DNA of 64,000 bases from Entrophospora sp. SA101 (taxonomy: Eukaryota > Glomeromycota > Glomeromycetes > Entrophosporales > Entrophosporaceae): positions 31,834 through 95,833 of the forward strand of contig CAUDNR010000358.1 of the NCBI GenBank assembly GCA_958430865.1. The letters run 5' to 3'. This document shows, piece after piece, positions 10,475 to 21,834 of this stretch. Made by a program: the position numbers and the translations under genes. The notes under the pieces were generated by a model. That model saw nothing but the letters and a program-made list of their open reading frames with translations, was not told the DNA's origin and searched no databases. The stretch's first letter is position 1. Each line of letters starts with the position of its first letter.

Positions 10475-12217
10475 TTAACTACCAGGAGGTCCCCATGCAC
10501 CAAAGATATCCATACTCATTGGTTCTTTAGTTTTACGTATATAACGAACCATATTGCCTAATTCTTCTTCCAAAAATTCAATTTCCTCCATACGCTCTTC
10601 TTCTTCTACTACTTCAATTAGTTCAGCTTGTCTTTGTTCATACAGTAACTCACAATTTACTATTACAAATTGGTTACAATAATCATAAAGCTGTCCAGCT
10701 GAAAACATCTTTGCCCATTCTTTCAATTCGATCACATTCTGTGGCAGTACAAGCCCATCGTTTACAATCTTATATTCAACTTCACATTTAAGCTCTTTGA
10801 TTAAATATTTTTCTGAACAATTAAGCAGATCAATGTATAATTTTAATAGATTTGATGTTGAATTTTTATCAGACATATTATTATTGTTGTCGTTGTTGTT
10901 GTTGTTGTTGCGTTTACTATTTTTTTTACCATCTTTATTATTCTTTTCAGTTGTCATTACAAAGGTCACAGCTTCAGATAGTGATTTACCATATAACCAT
11001 TCAAGAAGCACTAGAAATGAATTAGGATCTATATCATCCACTTCCACATGAATAACTTCATCAGGATTCGATTCTTTAGTGCCTGCAAGAAACATCACCT
11101 CAAAATAATTTGAAGAAGCTGCCAGCTTGTAACGATTGGCTCCTATCTTCTTACCACGTACATTAAAGTAAATGTCATGAGGTTTTTGCATGTCGTCCTG
11201 TCCATGATAATTCTTGTAAAGTTTAGAAACTCCTTTTCCTTTTTCTTTTAAAAACCTGTTCAACGAAGTGGCAATATGTTCTTTCTGAGAATGAGGTATC
11301 AATTCTATGTTTACAGGTATATTTTTCATCTCTAATGCTCCTGAAATTAATAGCAATCTTTTAAAATGAGACAATTCAGGGCTTACTGCCATTTTATTTG
11401 GGCTGATATCTTCGCTTATATTCAAGACAAGATGTTTTGCACACATCCAATCTTCCTGTATAAAAGGATCAGCCCCATTCAAAAATATATATGGATTTTC
11501 TTTTAATCTTTTACTTAAATATTCACGATAGTTCATCTTATCCAAATACTCGTAGATTTCAGAAATAATCTTTTTTAATTTTCTTGTTGCTTTGGTCGAT
11601 TTCCACGATGCCAAATTAGCTTTGACAATAGTGTCAATTATTCCATATAGATGATCTAATACCATATGAAATTCAATGTTTCTGAGTGATGTGAATTTAG
11701 TTAGAAAGGAATGGTTTGGCATGACATTGTACGAGTATATAGGTGCCTGTGTCCAAATGAGGTTTTTGTAGATTGGTAAATGAAGTGCCTTAAACGAATA
11801 GAATGGTTTTTGTTCATATATTACACAATCATAAGGTGCTCTCGGAGGTTCACAAGGTATAAAATCGATTGATGATAATGTTTCCCATTGACTGTCTGCT
11901 AGCCAAAGCTCTTCAAAATGATCGTATAAATAATTCACCGTTTTCCTTGCTCTGTATATCAAATTTTTTGGGGGGTTGTCACTTTTTGATAATTCTTCGA
12001 TTTTCCGCGCACATTTGATAAAGTTGTCTCCAGTCACTTCAAAATTTACTGCCACTACTCCCAGTCTTTTTACAAGTGTATCAGCGAATGCTTTTTTTTG
12101 CAACGCTTTAGGAATAAAAACATCTTCTCCTTCAAATACAAGTCTAAACAATAGGTTTGATCTATCAAATAATTCTCGTGGTCGTTTTGAAATTTTTTTT
12201 TTTTGGTAAGGAATCAT
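10475..12217 (-). CDS. Sacsin-like C-terminal region with BTB domain
   Basis: One uninterrupted exon of 580 residues. The first ~340 residues resemble the region after the Hsp90-like ATPase in fungal sacsin-type proteins: RELFDRSNLLFRLVFEGEDV, FIPCEPPRAPYD, PIYKNLIWTQAPIY and KRLKENPYIFLNG. A BTB/POZ domain follows at about 350-500 (HDIYFNVRGKKIGANRYKLA, SSNYFEVMFLAG and DPNSFLVLLEWLYGK), interrupted by a low-complexity insert of N, K and D (about 428-450). The tail is acidic (EVVEEEERMEEIEFLEEELG). The N-terminal ATPase that sacsins use as a chaperone module is absent, and I see no upstream exon. It is therefore either a shortened paralogue or the remaining 3' half of a larger gene. The BTB part suggests protein pairing or Cullin-3 adaptor use. 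The function is inferred. Confidence 0.65.
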   Translation of the reverse strand: MIPYQKKKISKRPRELFDRSNLLFRLVFEGEDVFIPKALQKKAFADTLVKRLGVVAVNFEVTGDNFIKCARKIEELSKSDNPPKNLIYRARKTVNYLYDHFEELWLADSQWETLSSIDFIPCEPPRAPYDCVIYEQKPFYSFKALHLPIYKNLIWTQAPIYSYNVMPNHSFLTKFTSLRNIEFHMVLDHLYGIIDTIVKANLASWKSTKATRKLKKIISEIYEYLDKMNYREYLSKRLKENPYIFLNGADPFIQEDWMCAKHLVLNISEDISPNKMAVSPELSHFKRLLLISGALEMKNIPVNIELIPHSQKEHIATSLNRFLKEKGKGVSKLYKNYHGQDDMQKPHDIYFNVRGKKIGANRYKLAASSNYFEVMFLAGTKESNPDEVIHVEVDDIDPNSFLVLLEWLYGKSLSEAVTFVMTTEKNNKDGKKNSKRNNNNNNDNNNNMSDKNSTSNLLKLYIDLLNCSEKYLIKELKCEVEYKIVNDGLVLPQNVIELKEWAKMFSAGQLYDYCNQFVIVNCELLYEQRQAELIEVVEEEERMEEIEFLEEELGNMVRYIRKTKEPMSMDIFGAWGPPGS

Positions 12218-12912
12218 GCTTAAAGATAAATAAATTCAAAATAGTCAATGATTATCAATTGAACATGGGGTTAAAATTAGAACTCTTACTAATTATTATT
12301 ATGTTTATCACATAATTTACCTTCTTTACTTATCCTTCCTTGACTACTAACCCTACAAAAAGTTTAGATACTTATTTCCTACTTAATTTTTACAAAACAT
12401 ACTTAAAACATAAGTCAAAACATACTTGAATCAAAAAAGATGATTCACTAATTATTTGCAAAATATGTATGAATATACTTATTTTACAATTAAAACATTC
12501 TTATTTTTTACAATAATAGGAATGTAGATATCCTAATTATACACTTAAAAATATACCTCTGGATTTTAATAATTCTTAAAACATACTTATTTTCTTGATT
12601 TTGTAATTTACTTAAAACATACTTGAATTTGAAATACAAATAATAAAATTATTCTTTTTACATCCAAAGAACTGACCCAATCCAATTTCACTTCTGACTG
12701 ATAAATGACTAAATAACCAATGATTTATTTGATTAATTACACAACAAGGGTATTAGCATCAAACAAGGTGGTGATGAAGACCAGGAGCAAAATCCTATTA
12801 TAAAATTCAGGCACTGATAAAATTTAAAATGTCCAATAAAATTTTTGGAATGGCCATTTTCCAACTACACATTTTTAATATTAATATTAATACAAATTCT
12901 TTATCTGAATTA
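12218..12912. repeat. Intergenic stretch with repeated AAAACATACTT words
   Basis: At least five copies of (A)AAACATACTT or close variants lie between about 12390 and 12630, spaced irregularly and in the same direction. No reading frame is supported. This may be the sub-terminal repeat array of a DNA transposon, but no inverted termini were found. Confidence 0.35.
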
Positions 12913-13239
12913 TTCATTTTAGTTTATTTGTTTTATTCGTTTATTCGTTTTAATCATTTATTTGTTTTATTCGTTTATTTGTTTTATTCGTTTTATTTGT
13001 TTTATTCGTTTATTCATTTATTCGAATTATTCGTTTTATTCGTTTTATTCGAATTATTCGAATTATTCGAATTATTCGTTTATTCGAATTATTCGTTTTA
13101 TTCATTTTATTCGTTTATTCGAATTATTCGTTTTTATTCATTTTATTCGGATTATGCGTTTTATTGGAATTATTCGTTTTATTCGTTTATTCGTTTTTAT
13201 TCGTTTATTCGTTTTTATTCATTTTATCATTTTATTCGT
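12913..13239. repeat. Minisatellite of ATTCG-containing 8-10 bp units
   Basis: About 325 bp are built from variable units such as TTTATTCG, TTTTATTCG and AATTATTCG. Translated frames give only F/Y/S/L strings and are artefacts. The array runs into the N gap at 13240, so its true length is unknown and it probably caused the assembly break. Confidence 0.85.
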
Positions 13240-13249
13240 NNNNNNNNNN
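13240..13249. other. Assembly gap (10 N)
   Basis: Ten Ns, a placeholder length. The flanks differ in composition: a low-complexity array to the left and mixed sequence to the right. Confidence 0.99.
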
Positions 13250-14458
13250 CCCTTTCTATGAGTTTGGCTGGTATATCCCAAAGGCATCCCCTGTCTTGTC
13301 AGTGGCATGCCTACTCACCAACAACCTACCCCATTTACTAAAATAACAAATTCAGTTGGTCAGATAAAAATTTAGAGAAGCAGAAAATTTGGGAAAATGA
13401 GTAACTTATAACATACCAAACAAAATCCAACCCATCTTTATGACTTTTTTCTTTTTCTTGTTGGCCATATCACTGACAAGGATGTATATAATCGTGTGAT
13501 AATTTTAACCTATAGGACAGAGGACTTATTGGGCAAAAACCCAATCCAGTCCCCTACCCAAAATTATAAATTGGTTAAACAGAGAATTTACGAAAATGAT
13601 TATACAAAACAAACGCTATTTTACAACTTCCCTCTTAACATCAGAGTCCAAATGCAATTTCAGGGCCACCAACCCTGTTCTGAATTGCGACCTCCTGTGC
13701 TGGAAACGAGCTGCAGATTCTTTTAATATTAATCAGCAGAGTTGTGACTTGGTCACAGTGCCATCCTTGCCCTGGAGGCAGGATCGTTGCAGGCAACCTT
13801 TCATCCAGCGTGCCAGCAGCCATCTCTGGCCTGGGAAGATTAGTGAAAGCGTCATTGACGATTGATGCAATCTCGGTAAACTCCAGGGCCTTACACCTCC
13901 CCCTGGAATTCTGTTGCATCATTGTATCATCGGGGGCCTTGCAGTCAGATTAGCCTTGTGTACACGAGGAACATGTGAGAATGACTGTAAAGTGTTCAAT
14001 GTAGTGTGCGTGCTTCAACATCTGCCAATTTCTGATAATCAAACATCGCATATTCGAAATATTTCTTTTTAAATAGTGTGCCGACTTGACATCTTCTTGT
14101 AATATAATATTTATAATAATATTATTATTATTGATTACGAAAAGTAAAATATTACCAATGAAAATCTTGTATTTACCCAGCAAGATCTGCTCTGCGTTTT
14201 GATTCCAATTAAAATATTTATATAAAATAAAAAATATCAATACAAATAAAAAATAGTACCTCTGGTTAGTTATTAACACTTCTTCTTTAAGAGATCCAAA
14301 ACCAAACCAAACAACAACACTCACGTTTTGTCACCTTGGACTCTGTCAAAAAATAAATTGTTTTTTTGTTTTTCCAAAAAAAAAAAACCAATAGGATAAA
14401 TAATTAGCGTGTACGCGTCGATCAAATAAACAAACTTTTACTTTTTTTTTTGTTCAAA
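13250..14458. other. Mixed region with a GC-rich island (about 13640-13960)
   Basis: The island is close to 50 percent GC against an AT-rich background. It contains repeated motifs such as CCCTGGAGGC and CTCCAGGG in opposite directions. A minus-strand frame (13922-13641) reads ALEFTEIASIVNDAF and GTLDERLPATILPPGQG, and plus-strand frames are also open, so coding sense is unclear. Such islands in this fungus are often transposon-derived; I cannot name a family. Bases 14325-14458, upstream of the gene at 14459, contain a CCAAT word near 14388. Confidence 0.4.
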
Positions 14459-16877
14459 ATGTCGAAATCTATTACAAAAAAAAGAAAACAAACGACCGAA
14501 ATTACTGGAAGAGAAAGGTAAGTGTTTTTAAGGATGGTGGCGGTGGTTATTGCCTGCCACTTGTCGTCACTCTAGTTTAATAAATAACAAATAAAATGAA
14601 TCAACAAAAAGCTTATAAATTTAACTAATTAAAATTTTGATCTTTTATTTCTTTAGAGGACTGCTCACACATTCAAACAAAGTATGTAATATGTAATCAT
14701 ATGGGTAGGGTTGGCTATTTTGTTTTTTAATGATTTTGATATTAATCCAATCTCCAACTACAGGAAAACGAATTAAAAAATAAAGAAATCGAAATAATCA
14801 AGTTAAAAAAAAGGATTCAAGAACTTGAAAAAGGTAGAGTTGTGGTAGAAAAAGAAAAAGTCAAACATAAATTGTATAATTCCTTAGGTGGTGACAATCA
14901 CCACCGGTGAGAAATAGCAATTCCCTTAAAGTTAATATGTTTTGTCCTATTCAATCTGTATATTCACTTTATCCTCTCATAATATTATACATTTTTGGGG
15001 AGGATCTCTTATTCTGTTTCATGCTGTTTATTTTCCATAATTTATTTATTTTTTCATCTGAAATATATTATTTACAACTTTAACTAATTAATTCTCTCTT
15101 TGTTTTGTTCCTTCATTTATGATCTTTATTATTCTATACTCATTATTCCAATATCTCTTCCTTAATATCTATTCATCCTATTATCTATTACTTTTGCACA
15201 TTTTTTCATGTGCTTCCATTGGAAGGAACTGTATCAAGGAAAAGTGATGGCTACTTGCAGACTAGTACTAAACGGCAAAAATTGGAACTAATACAAGGTT
15301 TACAAATGTTTTCTTTGCTATTTGTTATGGTTTGTATTTTTCTCACCTTTTTTTTTATAGAGGAGTATGACAGGACCAATGACAAAATATATAATATGAA
15401 AGGCCCTTCAAGTGCAGCAAAACCTGGTTACTTCTTTTATCACCAAGCTAATGAGGAAACTCGTTTGATCTTTAACCGTCGCCCATTTGAATCTACTGGT
15501 CCTTCAATATTTCTCTATAATGAAGTCTTTGGACTATTCTTACAGGATTTCAAGGATGTATCTATCCCTAATGATTTTTACAAATGGACTAAAGAACTCC
15601 TTTGGATTGCAGCATCTGGATATAAGGATGAAAAAACTCGCCAAGGAATCATGATGGAAAAGTTTCAAGAACTTTGGGGTGTTGTACATAAAGAACAGAA
15701 TCCTGATAATAGTGCAAGTGATGGTGTACTAACAATTTCAGTCAAAAACCAACTAGCTTATAAAGCCATTTTTGAAATTAAAAATGAAGTTGGTTCTGGT
15801 GGGTGTGACCCCACAATCCAAAGGATCTTTATCATATGAAAAGTATTGGTACTATGCTGTATGTATTTATTTATCAGATTTTTGATGATATATTATATTT
15901 TTGTACCATATGTTATTAATATATTAATTATTTTATATACTCAAATTTTATAATTTTATAAGAAACGAAATAAAGAATATTGTTGTTGTCCATCCATCAT
16001 TGTTAGTATTGCTGGCCCCTGGATCTGTATCCTTGGTGCTGTTTTTATAGACAAAGTAGTAGTTGAACCATTGACAGATATGATCTTTCTAGCAGATCCA
16101 GTAGATGATGATGATAAGTTTTGTCAGATTATTCGATTGTTTGTAGCATTAACTAATGCTTTTGATCACCTTCATCAATTCTATTCAAATTCGGACACAA
16201 CTCTATCTGAGATATCATTGAATGAGATTCCAAATGATTATTTTTTACAAGACAAATTTTTCCCTTATATTCGGGAATTTATAATAGAAGATAAGAAATT
16301 CCATTTTACCTATGATGGTCCACTAACTAAGAATTATGCAAAACCAATTTGGAAAGCACGATTGGATGATAACACTGAGATAGTTGTAAAATTTGCAAAA
16401 AGATATAACAGTGAAGCACACAAGATCTGTTATCATAAAGATCTTGCTCCAGGACTGATCTTTGTTAGTGAAAATATATATAATGGATTTTATATGATTA
16501 TTATGAAGTACATTGATGGTATTCAACTAGACAATCTTATAACAGATACTCATTGCACCCAAGAAACTTTAATAAACATCTATAAGGATATAAAAATTGC
16601 TATTGATGAGTTGCATTGTAACAATATTGTATTTGCAGACCTTAGACCTCCAAACATCTTAATTAGAGTTTTAGATGGTAAGCATAAAGTAACTCTTGTA
16701 GTTTTTGATTGGTGTGGAAGAGATAGAGTGGATAGATACCCAGCATCAATAAATTGGGAACAACCATGGCATAATGATGTTAAACCCAATGGTTTACTTA
16801 AAAAAGAATATGATTATCATATGCTTGACCAATTAAAGGACTTACTACATGAACTTGATAATGGAGATCACAAATAA
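14459..16877 (+). CDS. Coiled-coil / kinase-like protein, full-length copy with one apparent frameshift
   Basis: Six exons were assigned: 14459-14517, 14657-14681, 14764-14887, 15226-15297, 15361-15858 and 15963-16877. Together they encode about 563 residues. The N-terminus is a short basic coiled coil (KENELKNKEIEIIKLKKRIQ). Next comes SRKSDGYLQTSTKRQKLELI and a family-specific domain (YFFYHQANEETRLIFNRRPF and ELLWIAASGYKDEKTRQ). A Cys-rich hydrophobic stretch (EYCCCPSIIVSIAGPW) may be a membrane segment. The C-terminal ~180 residues are kinase-like, with VVKF lysine, EL-HCNNIVFADLRPPNIL for the catalytic loop and VVFDWCG for DFG. From memory this order matches an expanded Rhizophagus family. 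An extra A in the AAA run near 15820 breaks the frame between DPTIQ and the expected GSLSYEKYW. It is present in both copies, so the gene may be inactive, or the base wrong. Joining exons 1-3 to the rest is my inference. Confidence 0.6.
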
Positions 16878-17537
16878 GAAACCATTTCCAGGATTTGTGG
16901 ATGACACCAGATACCAATTATAAATTGATTTTTTAGAATCTATTCAAATAAATAAATTAGTTTTCTTTAATTTTATAATTCTTTATTAATCTTCAAATCT
17001 TTGACATGTAATAAATTTTTCAGTTTCGAAAGGCATGTCTTTATCAAGATTAATATTATTTTTAGATATAGCATTGTGGAATATTAAAAGAAAACTTTGT
17101 ATTGTCACAAAAAAAGAAAAAAAATCATAATAGGTTTGCATCCACCAAATTATCATCATTCAAATTTTTTAATATTTTTAGATATAAAACTAAAGTTTGT
17201 ATTATTATTACCTGAAACTTGATTAACTTAATTAAATACAGTAACTCAAAAATGTTTTTAAATTTTTTATTCATTTAAAAGCCCTGGATTCCAGCATTCT
17301 AATTATATGTTGATTGAATTACTTTATTATAGAATTTTTGATCACAAATTTGATGTATCATTTTGCTAGTTTTTTGACTTCTCACAACTTACATAAAATT
17401 ATCTGATTGAATTTAATAAAAAGGCTTTAATGTCATTAGTTATTATTTCTATATAATACTATTCAAAGAGAATAATTCTTAAAAAAATCACAAAGTAACA
17501 TAACATTATAAAATTATATATATAGGGATAAGTGTAT
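16878..17537. other. AT-rich spacer without a gene
   Basis: Copy of 5400-6059. No coding signal. Confidence 0.6.
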
Positions 17538-18121
17538 ATGAAAAGTAATAACAAATATAATGGTTCTAATGAATATCAAAAAGCAATTGATTTTTTAGAA
17601 AAAGGATGTAAATGTGGTTGTTCTTCAAGAATCCCCAAGGAAAATTTTGCAGAATTAAGAGAATCTTTTCAAGCCCTTTCTAAAGTAGAACAAGACATAT
17701 TTTTAATGGCCCAACTTAAAGCAATGGATGGTGGATCAACAAGCACTAGTAGACGCCTTAAAAAGACAAATAGATCTAACAAAAGAACTTTCTATCATTG
17801 AGATCACAATACACTTCTTTGTCAAGAAACTTATCTCAATATGTTAGGAATTGGTAGAACTTATTTTGAAAACATTAGAAATCAATTAATAAACAATGGT
17901 CTTTTACCAAGAATTCACATTAATATTAAAAGGATACCTCAATGGAAAACTAAGATGGTGATTGATAAAATGTTGCAGAAATAGTAAAGAATTTTCTAGA
18001 AAATTATGCAGGAGTTCATGGATTACCAAGTCCAGGAAGAAGTAACAATAGAATAACTCAATCAATTGTATTTTTGCCAGCTGAAATGGAGGATTTTAAT
18101 AATCACATTACTAAATTTTGA
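17538..18121 (+). pseudogene. Transposase-like N-terminal remnant, copy 2
   Basis: Identical to 6060-6643 in all compared parts, including the TGA in place of Trp after TFYH, the later frameshift and the abrupt end in the terminal repeat 18110-18186. The shared defects show that the element was already dead before block A was duplicated. Confidence 0.6.
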
Positions 18122-18186
18122 TCCCTGAAATTTTTGTAACACTAATGTTCACCTTGCCTGGTTTTGTTGCAAGCATGTCCCATATA

Positions 18187-19331
18187 AATATTATAGTATA
18201 ATTAAATATAGGCAATAAAATATATTAAATAAATATACTTACAAGAGAATGGTTTAAAAATTAGATAAGAAATATTTAGAAAGTAAATTAGTGCAATGTA
18301 AGCAAGAAATGAAGAAAGGTGAGAATACTTTTGTATGCATCAGTAAATGCTGTATTTTAAAAAGAATAGGCATCTTAGCTAAGTATTTTCCTGAAATTTC
18401 TTTATTGATTGTTAATAGTTAATATAATTTAAATAGTTTTTTTTTCAATAAGAAATATTATTATTTAATAAGAATGTAAACTTTTGTGGACAATTAATAT
18501 CTACTTAGTAAAAAGTTGTGCAAATTCTATTACTGCCTTCCCTGATACTTGTCTCCAAGATTGATTCAACTGATGACTCTTTCAGCAGATTCAGCAAATA
18601 AGCAAGGTAATGTGCTAGCTAATGGTCTTGACATTTTGTTCACTATAAAGATTAAAAAAAAAGGTTTAACAAATATTTAGACAAAAAACAAACTCTTTGT
18701 ACAAAAACTCATCAATTTGAATAAAAGTATACTTTTTCAAATTAACAGATTATAATAGATTTTTCATGAAAGAGAAAGTTTGAAGGTATTATTTTGATTA
18801 TTTATTACAAAGGCTTGTGTAAAAACAATTGGGATAAAAAATAAATGAAAGTGTCATGTCAATTTAATTGCAGGTGACATTACAATTCATATTACACTAC
18901 AAGATGTAGTTTATTTTCTGGGAGCATGCTCATATTCCAATTTGAATTTTAATAATCTGTTTATCTGCTTGTATGTCTGATTGCATCATTAATAAATTGT
19001 TGAATGTTACCATCAAATTGATTCACACAATCACAATTCGAGTTTATATGTTTGACTGTTTGATTTGGTGGTGACACACATTAGAGTTTTCCTGTCTTGG
19101 TTTGACCCACACTGCGATTGGCTTATTGTAGACAATCTTTCTAAATTTGGTAATTTTCACCAACATTGCCATTTTCCTAATAGTAAAATTTTACAAGATT
19201 TGACCCAGCTGCGGCAGTGACCTATCTATATAGTTAGTTTGTAGGGAGGGTCCTATCTATTAATATTAATATTATTTATTATATAAGGTTGCAAGTTATT
19301 AACTGTTAATTTCTCGGTAAATTTCGAAAAA
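18187..19331. other. Non-coding region upstream of the intact BTB-TLDc gene
   Basis: Copy of 6709-7853. No gene seen. The last ~100 bases hold the promoter and leader; CGGTAAATTTCGAAAAA precedes the ATG. Confidence 0.5.
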
Positions 19332-20961
19332 ATGGCACTATCAGAAGTAAACAAACAACTTCATGATGAGTTAACAAAAGATTTAAATAATTTATTAGAA
19401 AATGATGATGAACATAATGTTATTATTGAGGCAGGAGAAGAGCCTTATATTAAGAAGTTTAAAGCTCATTATTATATTTTGAAAATGAGATCACCCTATT
19501 TTCGTAATGCCTTATCGAGCAGGTGGGCAAAACAAGAAAACGGAATGTATATATTTAAGAAACCAAACATTTCGCCTCTAACATTTGACATTGTATTAAG
19601 GTATGATATTTATTATTCTGTAACATTGTTCATTGCCTTCACAATTACCTTTTTATTGATCTAAATAAAAGTTATAAAATAGATATATTTATTCAGCAAA
19701 AATTAATATCGAAAAACTGAATGAAGTTGAGATTGTTAATGTCTTGGGTGCAGCCGATGAACTTTGTCTAAATATATTAGTAGATGTTTTACAAAATGTT
19801 TTGATTGATCGTAAACACATCTGGATGAACCAAAAATCTGTATTAATTTATAATGCAAGTCAAAAATATCCAACTTGTGCACTATTATCAGATATGATTG
19901 GAGAAGCTTTATTTCAGGAACCTGATTTGTTATTAAAATCAGTTGATTATGTTGATTTAGAATTTGATACGTTGGTTTGGTTGCTTCAACGAGATGATCT
20001 GTCGATGAGTGAGATGGAAATCTGGAGACATGTAGTTCAATGGTGTTTGAATAAACTTGATAGAAAACTTGATACAGATCTTAAAAAATGGAATGATCAA
20101 GACTTTGATGAATTTCAAAAGGTTATAGGCCCAATATTACCTTATATTCGTTGGTGCCAAATTAAAAAAGAAGATTTTAGTAAACAAGTTGATGATTTTA
20201 AAAAGATAATACCTGATGAATTATATGAAGTAAAAGATGATACGATAGTGCCTTCACCAACTTATACGAAGTCTACAACTAGAATACCATCGGTACTCAT
20301 TACTCCTAAACAAGCTGCAAAAATTGCAAGTTGGATTGATGGGTTAGATCTTAAATCCAAAGAATTTTATGATGCACGTAATATACCATATGATTTCAAC
20401 CTGATTGTTAGAGGCAGTAGAGATCAAAAATTTTATCAAAACACTTTTTCACAGAATAGATGTGTTGTAATTATTAAACCAGCAAATTCCACACAATTAT
20501 TTGGTGGCTATAATCCATTGAGTTGGAGTAAACGTTCGTTATCATGTGCAAATTACAATACTATTGAAACGCTTAAGGATTGTTTTGTTTTTTCATTAAC
20601 TGGAAAAGGTGATAATAATGAAATTAGCGAAAAAGGTGGTGATAATAACGAAAGTAATGAAATTAGCGAAAATAACGAAAATAACGAAAATAACGAAAAT
20701 AACGAAAATATTGAAAATATTGAAAATAAGGATATAGTTAGTAGAGTTATAAATCCAAAAGAAGCCATATATTGTAATGTTTATTGTTCACCAGTGTTTG
20801 GTAAAGGTGATTTATTCCCAAAAGGTCATTTTGAAATTGGACAACCTTGTGGATGTAAACAAATTAATTATAACAAAAGTATTAGATCTAGTCCAGATCA
20901 ATTTATAATTGAAGAATTTGAAGTTTTTCACATTGTACCAAAATCAAATATTAAAAATTAA
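19332..20961 (+). CDS. BTB-BACK-TLDc protein
   Basis: Two exons (19332-19600 and 19683-20961) encode 515 residues. The intron splits an Arg codon in the usual 'VLRYIYS' BTB junction. Domains in order: BTB at about 20-130 (KFKAHYYILKMRSPYF and ALSSRWAKQE); BACK-like helices at about 140-240 (ELCLNILVDVLQNVLIDR and MEIWRHVVQWCLNK); TLDc at about 290-510 (FNLIVRGSRDQKFY, VVIIKPANSTQLFGGYNPLSW, FVFSLTGKG, SPVFGKGDLFPKGHFEIG and FIIEEFEVFHIV). The TLDc domain is interrupted near residue 430 by a repeat-rich insert (ISE and NEN units). BTB-TLDc proteins are strongly expanded in Rhizophagus; BTB may act in Cullin-3 adaptor complexes, and TLDc is linked in other eukaryotes to V-ATPase regulation and oxidative stress. 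The role here is inferred only. Confidence 0.85.
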
Positions 20962-21253
20962 GAAATATATTTTATTTTATTTTTTTTAGAAGTTTTAATT
21001 AATAACATATATATACGAATTATTAAATTTGATTTTCTCAATGTACCTGATAGTAATAAATACTCAACCTATTAAATTAGATTAAGGAAAAATAGATGAG
21101 TGTAATGTATTATATTATTATTATGTAAAAGTTTTGAATACAAAATATTTTATCAGATGTATATAAACTCTCTACATGCAAGTATTATTCCAAAATTACC
21201 ATAAACAAAAAAAAACAAAAATAATTTGCACGCTGTCTAGATAATTTTTTTTT

Positions 21254-21834
21254 TACTAGTTTTTGTATGCTGACCACGTACACGTAAACCTCAATAATGC
21301 CTTAAACCACGGTGAGCACGAATCTTTTTTAATCATTCTAAATCCTCACGAAGTTTACTTTCAAATCCATTAGCAACAATTGTGATTTTTTTCTATCAAA
21401 TATATCTTTTTGTCTGTTGAGAAACCAATCAGGAATTTTGTATTGTGTAGGATTTTGAATAATGGTCACAATACGTTCTAATTCTTCATTGGTTAACTCA
21501 CCAGCTCTGAAGAATATTTTAATTTTAAATTAATCAATATGATTAAAAAATTTTTAATTGAAGTCATCAAGACAATAAAAACCTTTTATTTAGATCAACA
21601 TCAGCTTTTTTACAAACCAAATTAGAATAACGACGACCAACACCCTTGATAGCAGTTAAGGCAAACATTACCTTTGTCTTACCACTAAAAAAAAAAATGT
21701 ATTATTGACAGACAATTAAAAAACACATCTATTCTGATGGTGATAGTAATAATATCATTAATGCCTACTCAACATTGCTATTTAATAAACGAAGAATGCG
21801 TTGAAATTGATTTTTATCAGGAACTACAAGGTGA
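21254..21834 (-). pseudogene. RPS18: Ribosomal protein S18 (uS13) pseudogene, copy 1
   Basis: Pieces of uS13 are readable in order on the minus strand: [84 protein letters not shown]-stop-LKKIRAHRGL, RHY-stop-GLRVRGQHTKT. Introns are still present between the first three pieces, so this is a decayed gene duplicate and not a retrocopy. Damage: a frameshift after FDRKKS, TGA in place of Arg in the DLERLKK region, and TGA in place of Trp in RHYWGLRV. I find no clear start, and the normal C-terminal end after QHTKT is missing. A working copy must exist elsewhere because the protein is essential in the 40S head. Confidence 0.85.

Larger units (their letters stand above)
15303..19839. repeat. Segmental duplication block A, copy 2
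   Basis: Partner of 3825-8361, shift 11478. Here both ends continue into the intact neighbours: the upstream exons of the kinase-like gene on the left and the rest of the BTB-TLDc gene on the right. This copy is therefore likely to be the ancestral arrangement. Confidence 0.9.

Noticed and set aside
12829..13346. Plus-strand frames full of Phe, Tyr and Ser upstream of and across the first gap
   Set aside because: They are translations of the ATTCG minisatellite and the N run, with no gene-like composition.
13950..14324. Minus-strand frame of 124 codons (SVVVWFGFGSLKEEVLITNQ...)
   Set aside because: It starts at GTG inside a donor-like GTGAGT, becomes low-complexity Ile/Asn/Phe, and has no recognisable domain. 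Only the first 20 residues look protein-like.
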